Notes: generated from the sequence alone by a model not told the origin. Positions 1 to 9,454 are shown, numbered from the stretch's first letter. The stretch is DNA of 48,824 bases from Deltaproteobacteria bacterium (GCA_023954745.1 JAGSHC010000019.1:1-48824), one strand, 5' to 3'. Numbers and translations are program-made.

Positions 1-71
1 CCGGCGACGACGACGACTCCGCCGGCGATGACGACGACTCCGCCGGTGACGACGACGATTCGGCGAACTAG
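1..71 (+). CDS. 3' end of an Asp-rich repeat protein (partial)
   Basis: Only the last 22 codons are in the window, read in the frame that begins at base 3. They encode three GDDDDSA heptads, then Ala-Asn and a TAG stop. The same acidic heptad follows the lipid-attachment Cys of the lipoprotein at 999-1349, and a variant fills the lipoprotein at 45381-45821, so this is probably another surface lipoprotein with an Asp-rich linker, here at its C-terminus. The functional part lies upstream of the window and cannot be judged. Confidence 0.75.
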   Translation, partial: GDDDDSAGDDDDSAGDDDDSAN

Positions 72-72
72 G

Positions 73-220
73 GCCCTCCATCCCACCCAGAGCGTGCGCT
101 AGAGGGGGGCTTCAGGCTCAAGTACCCCCCCGAGCGCACGTTCGACGCCCTCCATCCCGCCCAGAGCGTGCGCTAGAGGGGGGCTTCAGGCTCAAGTACC
201 CCCCGAACGCACGTTCGACG
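73..220. repeat. Two tandem 74-bp units, each folding into a long hairpin
   Basis: Copy 1 is 73-146 and copy 2 is 147-219/220, almost identical apart from one C and two substitutions. In each copy an arm reading CGTGCGCT pairs with a downstream AGCGCACG-type arm, and an inner G6 run pairs with a C6-C7 run, leaving a loop of about 15 nt. The block follows the stop codon of the first gene. It could be a double terminator or a REP/MITE-like palindromic element; no U-tract is present. Confidence 0.7.
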
Positions 221-231
221 CCCCAAACCGC

Positions 232-270
232 CCGAATGCAGAGCATTCGGACTACGAGCTCCAAGAGCTC
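232..270. terminator. Two adjacent short perfect hairpins
   Basis: CCGAATGC (232-239) pairs perfectly with GCATTCGG (243-250) across a 3-nt loop, and GAGCTC (256-261) pairs with GAGCTC (265-270) across CAA. They lie between the convergent upstream gene and the CAT-like gene ending at 295, a position that suits bidirectional termination. There is no T-tract, so the assignment is only probable. Bases 72-294 contain nothing else recognisable. Confidence 0.4.
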
Positions 271-294
271 GCCGAGCATTCCGCGAACCAGGGC

Positions 295-906
295 CTAGCT
301 CAGGCGCGCCTCGAGCTCCGCGAAGAAGACCGCCAGGTGACGGCCGTCCACGAGGGCGTGGTGGGCCGTGGCGGCCACCGAGAGCCGACCGTCGACGACG
401 CGTCCCCACAGGATGCGGGGGATGCAGTCGTCGGGATCCCCCGGCATGGCGTGGCTGACGCCGGTGACCTCGATCCAGGGCAGGCAGCTCATGTAGAGCA
501 GGTCGTCCCGGTGCTGCTCGGCCAGGTCCAGACCCTCGTGCCCCGCAGCTCCGCGCAGCCTCGCCGGCACGCCCGCCGTGAACCGAGCACGGTCCCCGTC
601 GCGGCCGAAGAAGCAGAACTGAAAGGTGCCGTCATCCCGGGCGGCGGTGCAGGTGCAGTCCACCGCCGGGTGCTCGACGACGACGTCCCGCCCGTCCTCC
701 ACCCGAATGCGCTGGCGGAGCTGTGGAACCGCGTTGGCCGCCTCGAGCACCGCCCACAGCAGGTTGGGAAAGAGGCCGCCCTCGGACTTGAGGCGCCCGG
801 CGTCCACGCGCACGGGGCTCACCAGTGTGAACATCGGCGAGGCGAACGCGCGGAAGTGACGGTAGAGGGCGGCCCGAGGGCCGACGGTGGGGTCGATGCG
901 ACGCAT
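295..906 (-). CDS. Chloramphenicol-acetyltransferase-like acyltransferase (CAT family)
   Basis: The 203-residue protein has the size and C-terminal signature of the trimeric CAT family. HHALVDG near residues 182-188 carries the catalytic His of the HHxxxDG motif, and the SHAMP...IPRILWG stretch before it matches the strand arrangement seen in CATs. These enzymes move acetyl from acetyl-CoA to a hydroxyl of a small acceptor. Whether this one acts on chloramphenicol cannot be told, because several environmental members have unknown acceptors. I use the ATG at 906; a GTG at 921 would add five residues. No adjacent gene suggests a pathway. Confidence 0.8.
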   Translation of the reverse strand: MRRIDPTVGPRAALYRHFRAFASPMFTLVSPVRVDAGRLKSEGGLFPNLLWAVLEAANAVPQLRQRIRVEDGRDVVVEHPAVDCTCTAARDDGTFQFCFFGRDGDRARFTAGVPARLRGAAGHEGLDLAEQHRDDLLYMSCLPWIEVTGVSHAMPGDPDDCIPRILWGRVVDGRLSVAATAHHALVDGRHLAVFFAELEARLS

Positions 907-986
907 GCCGCAGGCTCGCACAGCGGACGAGCTCGGGCATTCCCATCGGACGCCTCGCGATCAGGTCAGAGGCCCGGCGGCTGCTC

Positions 987-992
987 TACGCT
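987..992 (+). promoter_or_regulatory. -10-like TACGCT, 6 nt before start at 999
   Basis: TACGCT is followed by 6 nt and the ATG at 999, with no Shine-Dalgarno between. This is the spacing expected if transcription starts on the A of the start codon. No convincing -35 is visible. Confidence 0.5.
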
Positions 993-998
993 CGCTCC

Positions 999-1349
999 AT
1001 GCGAACCCTGCTTCTGCTCCTCGCCCTCCTCCTCTGCGCCTGCCCGCCGTCCCGAGGGGACGACGATGACTCGGCCTGCGTCACCGCCCTGCAGGTCTGC
1101 GCCACCTACTCCGGGAGCCCCGAAGACGGCTCGGCCACGATCCGCACCGGCCCCGAGGACGAGCTCCCGGTGCAATCCCCCCTGGACGACGCCGGCTGCG
1201 CAACCTTCCAGGTGGATGCGGGAACCTGGGAGTGGCGGGCCGAGGACAGCTCGATGACGTGTATCTCGGTGTACGAGGCGGTCGAGGTCACCGCGTGCGA
1301 GACGGCCGAGGTCTCCGTCGAGCTCGTGAACTGGTGCATGGACGGTTAG
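999..1349 (+). CDS. Small lipoprotein with GDDDDSA linker
   Basis: The 116-residue product starts with a Leu-rich signal peptide and a lipobox ending LLCAC, so the mature protein would begin at Cys15 and be anchored in a membrane. Directly after it comes PPSRGDDDDSAC, the acidic linker seen elsewhere in the window. The remaining ~85 residues hold five Cys and a predicted beta-rich pattern; I recognise no family. Transcription is probably leaderless (see 987-992). The protein is likely exposed on the cell surface or in the periplasm, but its role is unknown. Confidence 0.75.
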   Translation: MRTLLLLLALLLCACPPSRGDDDDSACVTALQVCATYSGSPEDGSATIRTGPEDELPVQSPLDDAGCATFQVDAGTWEWRAEDSSMTCISVYEAVEVTACETAEVSVELVNWCMDG

Positions 1350-1412
1350 AGCGGCTTCCCTTCGGGACGGCCCCCGACCCGGCAACTGCGCCGCGACCTT
1401 CCTCGCCCGATG

Positions 1413-1418
1413 TAGGCT
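1413..1418 (+). promoter_or_regulatory. -10-like TAGGCT for the carotenoid-oxygenase gene
   Basis: TAGGCT lies 23 nt before the ATG at 1442 and is followed by a strong GGAGGAGGAG Shine-Dalgarno at about 1430-1439. This unit would have a short leader, unlike the leaderless units elsewhere in the window. Confidence 0.4.
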
Positions 1419-1441
1419 CCTGACTCCTTGGAGGAGGAGTC

Positions 1442-4030
1442 ATGGCGAAGGACTGGGGCAAAGATGTGAGGGCGACCCGCCGGCGGGTGCGGAGGCGTGC
1501 CGAGCGGTTCCGCAGAGACCGAGTCAAGGGCAGCCCCGCGCGGGAGTTCCTCGCCCGGTTCAAGCTGGTGAAGCCCATCCCCGATGACCCCGAGGTCGAG
1601 GGCGGCGCCGACCCCGCCAGCGGCGCGTACCGCTCCCCCGGCTTGGCAAGCGCCAGCGTCTTCTCCGACGGCAAGGAGTCGGCGGCCCTCGTCACCATCG
1701 CCGGGATGAACAACGAGTCCTTCGCGCCCGCGACCTCGACCCGGGCCCCGGCAGACCCCTCCGTAATGAAGACCATGACCCCCGCCTGCCTCAATCGGGC
1801 GGACCGCGCAGAGCTGGTGGACGAAGCCCTCATCCCCATCGGCGACAGCCGGCTCCCCGACGACATGGGTGGGTACTTCTTCGCCATGTGCGTCACCGGG
1901 AGCACCGCCAACGGGCTGCCCAGAGGCGGGCAGGAGCGGTGGGCCGAGAGCGCGCAGTCCGGCATGAAGGGCAAGCTCCTCAACCTGCTCCCCGAGTGGG
2001 TGACCGCCGGCGCGACGACCACCGTGCTGAACAGTGACGCCTTCATCCTTCGCTTCGACCTCACCGGTGAGGCGCCGGTGCTGACCAGTCGCATTGGGCG
2101 CGGCCCGGACTGGTACGCCGACGACGCGACGCAGCCCGACGACGCGGGCTCGGGGCCCAGCAAGCCTTCCTGGCCAGACAAGTTCGCATTCCGAGACTCA
2201 GGCCTGCTCCGCTTCAACTGGCTGCTCGGCCTACGGAACATGAACAACACCGCCTTCCAGCCCGTTCCCACCAGGAAGGACGGCAATCCACCCCGCATGC
2301 TGGTGACCTGGGACGCGGGCCAGCCCTGGGAGATCGACACGCAGACGCTCGAGTTTGTGACCCCGGTGGGCCGTCGCGACCAGTGGACAGCCGAGGCCCT
2401 CGGGGGCATGCCCTTCCCCATCGTCTTCACGTCGGCCCACCCCATGTGGGACCACGCCACCGACGAGGGCTTCTTCATCAACTACGGCAAGGGCCTGCTC
2501 GGGCTCATGGAGGGCCTGCCGGTGGTGCGGGACACCAAGGTGTTCTGGCGCTACCTCGACAGCCACCGCATCCGTCTCATGTACGACCTGAACCTCGACA
2601 CCCTCGTGGAGATCGAAAAGACCGCGAAGTGGCTTGTGGCGAAGGCGGCCCAAGAGCTGACACCGGATCGATTCGCCGGGGTGCTTCCCCAGAGCTTTCT
2701 GCACCTCAAGGTGTGGGACGGGCAGAGCGAGACCCTGAAGACATACAACCTGCAGGAGGAGGGGCTGGACGTCGAGATCGCGGAGTCCGTGCACCAGATC
2801 GCTGTGACCCGGAACTTCGTGGTCGTCATGGACACGGGCTTCAAGGTGGGGATCAACACGCTCTACGGCGACAAGGTCCCCGGCGCCCGCTTCCTCGCGC
2901 CCCTCATCCGCACCTACACCACGCGCACCGTGCGGCCCTACGCGACCCTGCACGTCATCCCCCGCTCCGAGATGCGCATCCTCGACTCGAAGGTCGACCA
3001 GGCCGCCGAGCTGAACCGCGCCGTGGAAGACATGTTCGACGACGTGGTCAAGAACGAGGACGGCAGCTACGACATCGAGGCGTTCCGGGTGGATCTGCCC
3101 GTGGCGGCCTGCCACTTCGTCGCGAACTTCGAGGACGAGGGGAACCGACTGGTGCTGCACGTCGGGCACTGCGACGCCACGGACGTGAGCGAGTGGCTTC
3201 GCACCGAAGACCGCGGCGTCATCAAGCAGGACCTGGTCCCCCGCGACCTGCTGGGGCTGCCGAGCCTGTCGGGCATGGACATCAACCGCCTGGCCAAATA
3301 CACCATCGACTGCCGCGCGAAGCGCCTCGTCGAGTCCAAGATCCTCGAGCAGGAGCCGCACACCTGGACCATCGCGCTGTATGCGCACCACACGTCCGGG
3401 GCCTGCGTGCAGCCCCCCGACAGGTTCGAGAACCTGTACTGGTGCTCCATGGGGTTCTTCGAGGATCTGGCCTTTGGCCGGCTCTACGGTCTGTACCGCA
3501 ACTACATCCACCGCACCGTGCCCGTCGAAGGGATCACCGCCATGCTCAAGCGCATGGGCTCCCAACCGGCGACGCTGTTCCGCCTCGACACGGACATCAT
3601 GGAGGTCGCGGACAGCTGGGTCTTCGCCGAGGGCTGGGTGTGCAGCTCACCGCAGTTCGTGCGTCGAGAGGGGCCCCGCAACGAGGACGGCTGGCGCGTC
3701 GACGACCAGGGGAACGCGGTCTCGCCCGAGCAGGACGGCTATCTGGTGGTCATCGCCTACGGGCCGGACCCGGTGGCTGAGCACCTCGCCGACCAGGAGC
3801 GGGTGCCCGAGCTGCAGATCTTCGACGCCGCCGACCTGGCCTCTGGGCCCATCTCGCGGTTCTACAGCCCCCAGGCGCGGTTCGGCTACAGCATCCACAG
3901 CGCCCACATCGACGCCATCGGTCCCCGGAACGAGGACTACAAGGTCGAGGTGATGAAGGACCTCCTCGAGGGCCGGAAGGGGGAGGTCGCCGACTTCCTG
4001 CGGGAGACCGTCGGGCCTCACTTCGACTGA
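1442..4030 (+). CDS. Carotenoid oxygenase (RPE65/CCD) family protein, unusually long
   Basis: This 862-residue protein shows the spaced His pattern of carotenoid cleavage oxygenases, which bind Fe(II) with four His on a seven-bladed propeller. Candidate ligands are His333 (in SAHPMWD), His451 (in HQIAVTRNFVVVMD, close to the family's HDFAITENY motif), His558 (in CHFVANFEDE) and His819 or His822 near the C-terminus. Typical members are 450-600 residues, so the long, basic N-terminal part (residues 1 to about 200, very Arg-rich in the first 30) and internal insertions are extra. There is no signal peptide, so it should act in the cytoplasm. The substrate could be a carotenoid, stilbene or lignin-derived alkene. 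No carotenoid biosynthesis gene is nearby. The start is set by a strong SD. It converges with the kinase gene with a 12-bp gap. Confidence 0.75.
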   Translation: MAKDWGKDVRATRRRVRRRAERFRRDRVKGSPAREFLARFKLVKPIPDDPEVEGGADPASGAYRSPGLASASVFSDGKESAALVTIAGMNNESFAPATSTRAPADPSVMKTMTPACLNRADRAELVDEALIPIGDSRLPDDMGGYFFAMCVTGSTANGLPRGGQERWAESAQSGMKGKLLNLLPEWVTAGATTTVLNSDAFILRFDLTGEAPVLTSRIGRGPDWYADDATQPDDAGSGPSKPSWPDKFAFRDSGLLRFNWLLGLRNMNNTAFQPVPTRKDGNPPRMLVTWDAGQPWEIDTQTLEFVTPVGRRDQWTAEALGGMPFPIVFTSAHPMWDHATDEGFFINYGKGLLGLMEGLPVVRDTKVFWRYLDSHRIRLMYDLNLDTLVEIEKTAKWLVAKAAQELTPDRFAGVLPQSFLHLKVWDGQSETLKTYNLQEEGLDVEIAESVHQIAVTRNFVVVMDTGFKVGINTLYGDKVPGARFLAPLIRTYTTRTVRPYATLHVIPRSEMRILDSKVDQAAELNRAVEDMFDDVVKNEDGSYDIEAFRVDLPVAACHFVANFEDEGNRLVLHVGHCDATDVSEWLRTEDRGVIKQDLVPRDLLGLPSLSGMDINRLAKYTIDCRAKRLVESKILEQEPHTWTIALYAHHTSGACVQPPDRFENLYWCSMGFFEDLAFGRLYGLYRNYIHRTVPVEGITAMLKRMGSQPATLFRLDTDIMEVADSWVFAEGWVCSSPQFVRREGPRNEDGWRVDDQGNAVSPEQDGYLVVIAYGPDPVAEHLADQERVPELQIFDAADLASGPISRFYSPQARFGYSIHSAHIDAIGPRNEDYKVEVMKDLLEGRKGEVADFLRETVGPHFD

Positions 4031-4042
4031 GCGGACCGCCGT

Positions 4043-7000
4043 CTAGAGCTCCATCTCCAGCGGACGAATGAGGCTCGTCCCCCCGGTGGCCTCGGCGAGG
4101 AGCATGTCCTCGCAGCGCCCCAGGTAGAGGCGGGCCGCTCCGTCCTCGGGGTCGGCGTCGAGCACCGCCCGGAAGCCCTCGCGGGCGTCCCGGTACTCGC
4201 TCTCGACGAACTGCTGCACTGCCGCCTCGAAGGCGGTCTTCGTGCGGTCGAAGCTCGTCGCCCGCTCCGAACCCTCGTAGACATGATGCAGTTGGACCGT
4301 CGCGGTGCGGCCACGCACCTCAGCCTCCCCGAGGGCGCGAGACCGCCATCGCTGCGGGTCCGTGCAGAGCGCCAAGGCGGTGCCGCTCACCAGGACCCCC
4401 GCCTCGTAGGGCTTGGTGAGCCCCTCCAGGCGCGACGCCGTGTTCACGACATCAGAGATGACGGTGCTGTCCATGCGCTCGGCCTCCCCGATGGTCCCAA
4501 GCATCAGCGAGCCGTGGTGGATGCCGATGCCGATGCGCACCGGCTCCGCGTCCTCCAGCGCCAGCTCGGCGTTCATGTTCGCCACCGCTCCTTGCATGGC
4601 GATGGCCGCGGCCATGGCGTCCTGGGGGCCTCGCGGGAACAAGGCCATCACGGCGTCGCCCACGAACTTGTCGATGAAGCCGCCGTGCTGCCGGATGACC
4701 GGGCCCACATGGCTCAAGTATCGGTTGATGAAGGCAAAGTTCTCGGCGGGTGACATGCCCTCGGACAGAGCTGTGAACGCGCGAATGTCCGAGAAGAGCA
4801 CCGTCATGTCGCGTTGCACCGCCTCGCCGAGCTGCACCTCGGCGATGCTCTCGCGGCCGAGATGCGTCAGGAACTGCTGCGGCACGAAGCGGGAGAAGGA
4901 GTCCGCGAGCTGGCGGTTGCTCTCGGCCTGGGCCTGCTGCTCTCCGTAGAGCTGCGCGTTTTCGAGCGAGGTCGCCATCTGACCGGACAGCAAGCGGAGA
5001 AGCTCCAGCCGACCCGGAGTGAAGACCCCCGCGGTGGCATCGTTCTCGAGGTAGAGAACGCCGACGAGCTCCCCGCGGCGCACCAGGGGCGCGCAGAGGA
5101 TCCCGCGAGTGCCTCGGGCTCGAATCCACGGGTCCGCGAGCCACTGGCCTGGCTCGGCGACGTCGCTCAGCACCACCGGCTCCTGGGTGCGCTCCACGTA
5201 GTGCGCCACGGAGCGGGCCAGGTCCTGGCGGCCATCGATGGGGGTGCCATCGAGGGCAGCGAAGCCAGCCTCGGTCTGCTCGGCCGCGGACACCAGCCGT
5301 CCGTCCTTCCTGAGGAGAAGCAAGGCCCGTCGGGCGCCGGTGTTGGCCATCGCGAGACCGAGCAAGGTGCTGAGCAGGTCGTCGAGGACAAGCTTCGAAC
5401 TGATGGCTTCACTCGCCTTCAGCACGGTCAGCAGGTCCAGCATCTTGTCGCCGGTGGTGGTGCTCGAGACGGTGGCGTCGAGGCCCCGCACGCTGAACTC
5501 GCGCACGGCGATCTCGGGGTGCTTGGCCTCGAGCTGCCGCACCCGCAGGGCGGCGCCCCAGCGAGCCCAGCCATCACGAGCCGCCTGGTAGTAGACCCGC
5601 GCCACACGGGCACGACCCGCCTCTTCGTGCAGGGCGCCAGCGCGCTCGTTCGAGAGCGCCTCGTCCTGAAGGAACCCCTGATGGTTCGCCTCGGCGATGG
5701 CCGCCTCGAAGCCGTTCATGGCCTCGAGTTGCTTGCCGTCCAGCCAGGCGATCTCGGCCTCGGTGTGCAGACGCTTGTGCTTGAAGCCCTGGGGAGCGTT
5801 CTCCTCCCAGGTGGCGAGCATCCCGAGGTCCTCGTCCAACTTCGCCCGGACCGCAGCTGCTTCCGCCCCCGACAGGGTGCGGAGATGGAGCGGCGCCGCC
5901 AGGGCTCGAGTCCACCGGGTGAGGCTCGTCTGGGGGTTGCCGGCCACCGCCGGATCCCAGGCCGCGCCTCGCTCCGCGTGGTCGTAGGCCTCGGTCGCGC
6001 TCCCCACGATGCGGTGCACCATCGCCTTCAAGCTGTGCCACAGGTGTGGCGTGAGCGGATGGGTGAAGCCCTCCACCTCAGCCTGGTAGCCAGCCTCGTC
6101 CCAGGCGGCGTCGCCGAACGCGGCGGGGGCGTGGGTGTCTCCCCGCAACGCCTCGATCGCCTGCAGGGTCATCGAGAAGCCATGAGACGACTCGTGAATG
6201 CGGTTCCGCACGGCGAAGTCACGGTACTTCCGGCTGTGTTCGGCCACGGTGTCCAGGGGCATGCCCATGAGCCACTCGGCGGCCACCTGCTGGGCGCTCG
6301 CGTAGTGCGCGTGCATGGGGTCACCGGACTCGAGCGCCGCATCAAAGCCGGCCTTCAAGGGCTCGAGGACGACCCGGGGGTGGTCCCCCCAGTGGCTGAG
6401 CAACCCGACGGCGGTGCTCATCTTCGCCTTGAGCTCGACGTCGGGGTACGCCTCCTTCACCCGCAATCCGGTGGCGTGATACTTCAGCCCGGTCGCGTAG
6501 TCCCCGAGAATCGGGCCGGTCACCAGTCCGAAGAGGCTCCAGGCGAAGGAAGAGTCGGCGCTGTTGCCGTGCTGGAACGACAGCTGGGTCATCTTGAGGA
6601 TGACGATGGTGCCCTGGGCGACCCCCGTGAACATCGCGGCCGCGACGACGTTGTTGAGGATCTTGAGCGCCATGACGACCTTGGGGTCCGTCGCCGGGGG
6701 GAGGTCTGCGAAGGATGAGGGGTCCTGGCCGGCCAACATGGCCTGGGTCGCGCCGAGCTCTGCGCCCATGTCCTCCATTCCAGGGTCGGGCTTGAGCTCC
6801 ACGCCCGCCAGCGCGACGCCGGCGATGGCGAACTGCACGGCCTCCACGAAGAACGAGCGCCGGGCGTAGATCTCCAACTTGAGGTTGTAGATCTGCATGC
6901 GCTCGAGGTCGGTGCGGCTGTTGGCGAGGATCTCCTCGGTGACTGCGTCCGCGTCCTCGAGGCGATGCGCCATGTAGAGGCAGATGGCCCGGGAGCGGCT

Positions 7001-9418
7001 CATCTGCGCGCCGAGGTCGTAGCCATCCGTCCAGCGGACGTCGCCCAGAAGCTCCAAGCCCGCATCGAGGAAGGACAGCGCCGGCTCGTACGCAGCGTTG
7101 AGGCGCGCCGCCTCCCCGGCCCGCCCAAACAGATCCGCCAGCCGTCGCCTCTCTCGGGTGCCTGAGACGAGGTGCAGCCCATGCTGGAATTGCTCGGCCA
7201 CGGCGAACACGTCGGCCTCGTCGGCCCCGCTGTCGAGCAAGCTCCGTCCGATGCTCAGGTGCACCCCGGCACGGTCCTCCTCGGGAATGGAGGTGTAGGC
7301 AGCCTGCTGGATGCGGTCGTGGAGGAAGCGGTACTGGGGGTTCACCCGTTCCTCGTGGTCCTCCTCCTCGTGGTCTTCTTCCGTGATGGCGGCGAAGTCG
7401 CCGGACGTCGCAGCCATCAGCCGGTAGTCCTGGTCGAGGGGCACGACGAACCCGTCGTCCATGGCGCTCCAGAGGTCGGCGGCCGCGTCCTCCTCGTCAC
7501 GGTCCGCGACCTGGGCGAGGGTCTCCAGATCGAACGTGTTCCCGATGCACGCAGCGAGGCTCAACAGCTCCCGCGCCGAAGGCGGGAGGCGGTCCAGCTT
7601 GCGCGCCATCAGATCGATGACGTTGTCGGTCATCCCGACGGCGCGGATCTCGTCGAGGTCCCAGAACCAGCCGTCCGTGGCCGAGAACTTGAACAAGCCG
7701 TCGCGATGGAGGGCTGCCAGGAACTGGCGCACGAAGAAGGGGTTCCCCCCTGTCTTGTCGTGCACCAGGCGCGCCAGAGCTTCGACCGATGCGGGATCTC
7801 GCCTGACCGTGGCCGCGATCATCTCCATGAGGTCCCCCAGGCCCAGCCCCTGAAGCACCAGACCGAGCTCGCCCACCATTCCCGCCTCGGCGCGCGCCGC
7901 CTTGAGCCGGGATCGCAAGACCTCGAAAGGATGCGCAGCGTCCACTTCGTTGTCCCGGTAGGCGCAGATCACCTGCACGTGCGCCGTGGACGGGTCGCTG
8001 AGCAGACCCTCGATGAGCGCCAGAGAGGGCTGATCCGCCCACTGCAGGTCGTCGAGGAACAGGACCAGGGGGTGCTCATCCGCAGCGAGCGCTTCAATGA
8101 GCTTGAGGAACGTCCCCTGGAAGCGGTGTCGCTCCGCTTCGGCGGAGAGGGGCGGCGGGACGGGCTGGGGCCCCACCATGTGGCAGAGGTCCGGGAGGAC
8201 CGCCGTGGCGACGGGCAGCAGAGGGCCCATGGTGCTCAGGATCCGCTGTCGCCATCGCTCCAGCCGATCCTCGGACTCGGACAGCATCGAGGAGATGATT
8301 CCTTCGAAGGCGAGAACGATCGCGGAGTACGGCAGGTTGCGGCTGAACTGGTCGAACTTGCCCTCGGCGAAGAGACCGCGCCGCAGCACCACGGGCTCGT
8401 GGACCTCCCGGATGAGCGCAGACTTGCCGATCCCCGACCACCCGCCGACGGTCACGAACTCGGAGCCACCCCCGGCGGCGCGCTTGAACGACCGGAGGAG
8501 CTGGGTCCGCGGTTCGTCGCGGCCAAAGAGCTGGTGCGGCACGACGAACCGGTCGGAGCGGTCGTGGCTGCCGAGGGCAAAGGAGACGACGTTGTCTTCG
8601 GCCAGACCGGCCGCGATGCGGCGCAGGTCATGCCCCAGGCCCGTCGCGGTCTGGTAGCGGTTCCGAGGGTCCTTGCGCAGCAGCCGAGCGACCAGATCCG
8701 ACAGCACCGGGGGAACGTCCGGGACGAGCGCGCTGACCCGCCGTGGCTTCTTCACCACGTGTTGGTGCACGAGCTCCACCGGGTCCTCGGACGGGAAAGG
8801 GCGCTCCCCAGCGAGCATCTCAAAGAGCGTGATCCCGAGGCTGTAGAAGTCGCTGCGGCGATCAATGGGCCGGTTCATCCGCCCGGTCTGCTCGGGCGAG
8901 AGATAGGCCAGGGTGCCTTCGAGCCCGGACACGGCGACCCGCTCCTGCTGCTCGGACTCCAGCAGCGACGAGATCCCGAAGTCGATGAGGGTGACGTCCG
9001 CTCCCTCCCGCACGAGGATGTTCGAGGGCTTGATGTCCTTGTGCACGATGCGGTTGCCGTGCACTCCGCCGAGAACTCCGGTGATCGCCAGAGCGATCTC
9101 CACGGCGCGCAGGACCGGGAGTTCGCCCTGGGCGAGGACGTCCTTCAACGTGATGCCACCGTCATCCTCGAAGACCAGGGTCGTGCGGCCCTCGTGGCGG
9201 GTCAGCTCCAGCGGCCGGGGGACGCCGGGCACCCCCGCATCGGCGAGGCGGCCCAACAGCGAGTGCTCCGTTCGGAGCTGCGCGTGGGCCTTGTCCCCCG
9301 ACGCACGACCGCGTAGAGACTTGAGGACGACCCGGCGGCCGTCGCTGGCCCGGCGCGCGCGGAAGACGACCGAGCGCTTCCCCTCATCGAGGCACTTCTC
9401 GATCACATAGCCAGCCAT
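4043..9418 (-). CDS. Multidomain Ser/Thr kinase - AAA ATPase - GAF - class III adenylate cyclase
   Basis: The 1,791-residue protein is a large cytoplasmic signalling hub. Residues 1-275 are a Hanks-type kinase: Lys33 in VVLKSL, HKD with Asp128, and DFG at Asp146. Residues ~295-600 are a PknK/STAND-like ATPase with a P-loop at 325-333 (GGWSGIGKS) and a Walker B FLDDLQWAD. A helical tetratricopeptide-like region follows to ~1300. Residues ~1330-1480 are a GAF domain (GVLYLENDATAGVFTP). Residues ~1535-1700 are a class III cyclase with both metal Asp (FSDIRAF; GDAVMALF), a Lys before the second metal site and Asp in the VVNTASRLE motif, which indicate ATP rather than GTP. TPR helices end the chain. 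This resembles the eukaryotic-like kinase/ATPase predictors found in myxobacteria, with the cyclase added as an output. No membrane segment is seen. An SD (GGGGGAG) precedes the ATG. An acidic EEDHEEEDHEE insert lies in the ATPase/TPR junction. Confidence 0.9.
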   Translation of the reverse strand: MAGYVIEKCLDEGKRSVVFRARRASDGRRVVLKSLRGRASGDKAHAQLRTEHSLLGRLADAGVPGVPRPLELTRHEGRTTLVFEDDGGITLKDVLAQGELPVLRAVEIALAITGVLGGVHGNRIVHKDIKPSNILVREGADVTLIDFGISSLLESEQQERVAVSGLEGTLAYLSPEQTGRMNRPIDRRSDFYSLGITLFEMLAGERPFPSEDPVELVHQHVVKKPRRVSALVPDVPPVLSDLVARLLRKDPRNRYQTATGLGHDLRRIAAGLAEDNVVSFALGSHDRSDRFVVPHQLFGRDEPRTQLLRSFKRAAGGGSEFVTVGGWSGIGKSALIREVHEPVVLRRGLFAEGKFDQFSRNLPYSAIVLAFEGIISSMLSESEDRLERWRQRILSTMGPLLPVATAVLPDLCHMVGPQPVPPPLSAEAERHRFQGTFLKLIEALAADEHPLVLFLDDLQWADQPSLALIEGLLSDPSTAHVQVICAYRDNEVDAAHPFEVLRSRLKAARAEAGMVGELGLVLQGLGLGDLMEMIAATVRRDPASVEALARLVHDKTGGNPFFVRQFLAALHRDGLFKFSATDGWFWDLDEIRAVGMTDNVIDLMARKLDRLPPSARELLSLAACIGNTFDLETLAQVADRDEEDAAADLWSAMDDGFVVPLDQDYRLMAATSGDFAAITEEDHEEEDHEERVNPQYRFLHDRIQQAAYTSIPEEDRAGVHLSIGRSLLDSGADEADVFAVAEQFQHGLHLVSGTRERRRLADLFGRAGEAARLNAAYEPALSFLDAGLELLGDVRWTDGYDLGAQMSRSRAICLYMAHRLEDADAVTEEILANSRTDLERMQIYNLKLEIYARRSFFVEAVQFAIAGVALAGVELKPDPGMEDMGAELGATQAMLAGQDPSSFADLPPATDPKVVMALKILNNVVAAAMFTGVAQGTIVILKMTQLSFQHGNSADSSFAWSLFGLVTGPILGDYATGLKYHATGLRVKEAYPDVELKAKMSTAVGLLSHWGDHPRVVLEPLKAGFDAALESGDPMHAHYASAQQVAAEWLMGMPLDTVAEHSRKYRDFAVRNRIHESSHGFSMTLQAIEALRGDTHAPAAFGDAAWDEAGYQAEVEGFTHPLTPHLWHSLKAMVHRIVGSATEAYDHAERGAAWDPAVAGNPQTSLTRWTRALAAPLHLRTLSGAEAAAVRAKLDEDLGMLATWEENAPQGFKHKRLHTEAEIAWLDGKQLEAMNGFEAAIAEANHQGFLQDEALSNERAGALHEEAGRARVARVYYQAARDGWARWGAALRVRQLEAKHPEIAVREFSVRGLDATVSSTTTGDKMLDLLTVLKASEAISSKLVLDDLLSTLLGLAMANTGARRALLLLRKDGRLVSAAEQTEAGFAALDGTPIDGRQDLARSVAHYVERTQEPVVLSDVAEPGQWLADPWIRARGTRGILCAPLVRRGELVGVLYLENDATAGVFTPGRLELLRLLSGQMATSLENAQLYGEQQAQAESNRQLADSFSRFVPQQFLTHLGRESIAEVQLGEAVQRDMTVLFSDIRAFTALSEGMSPAENFAFINRYLSHVGPVIRQHGGFIDKFVGDAVMALFPRGPQDAMAAAIAMQGAVANMNAELALEDAEPVRIGIGIHHGSLMLGTIGEAERMDSTVISDVVNTASRLEGLTKPYEAGVLVSGTALALCTDPQRWRSRALGEAEVRGRTATVQLHHVYEGSERATSFDRTKTAFEAAVQQFVESEYRDAREGFRAVLDADPEDGAARLYLGRCEDMLLAEATGGTSLIRPLEMEL

Positions 9419-9454
9419 CGACCACTCCCCCTGCCCCGTCGACCGAGTCCCGCC

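Noticed and set aside
295-906. Functional chloramphenicol resistance gene
   Set aside because: Only the HHxxxDG family motif is seen; many environmental CAT-like proteins use other acceptors, and no mobile element surrounds it.
4814-9316. Long antisense frames inside the giant kinase (634 and 714 codons)
   Set aside because: They are shadow frames of a GC-rich gene with clear domains on the other strand; translations are low-complexity and Arg/Gly/His-rich with no motif.
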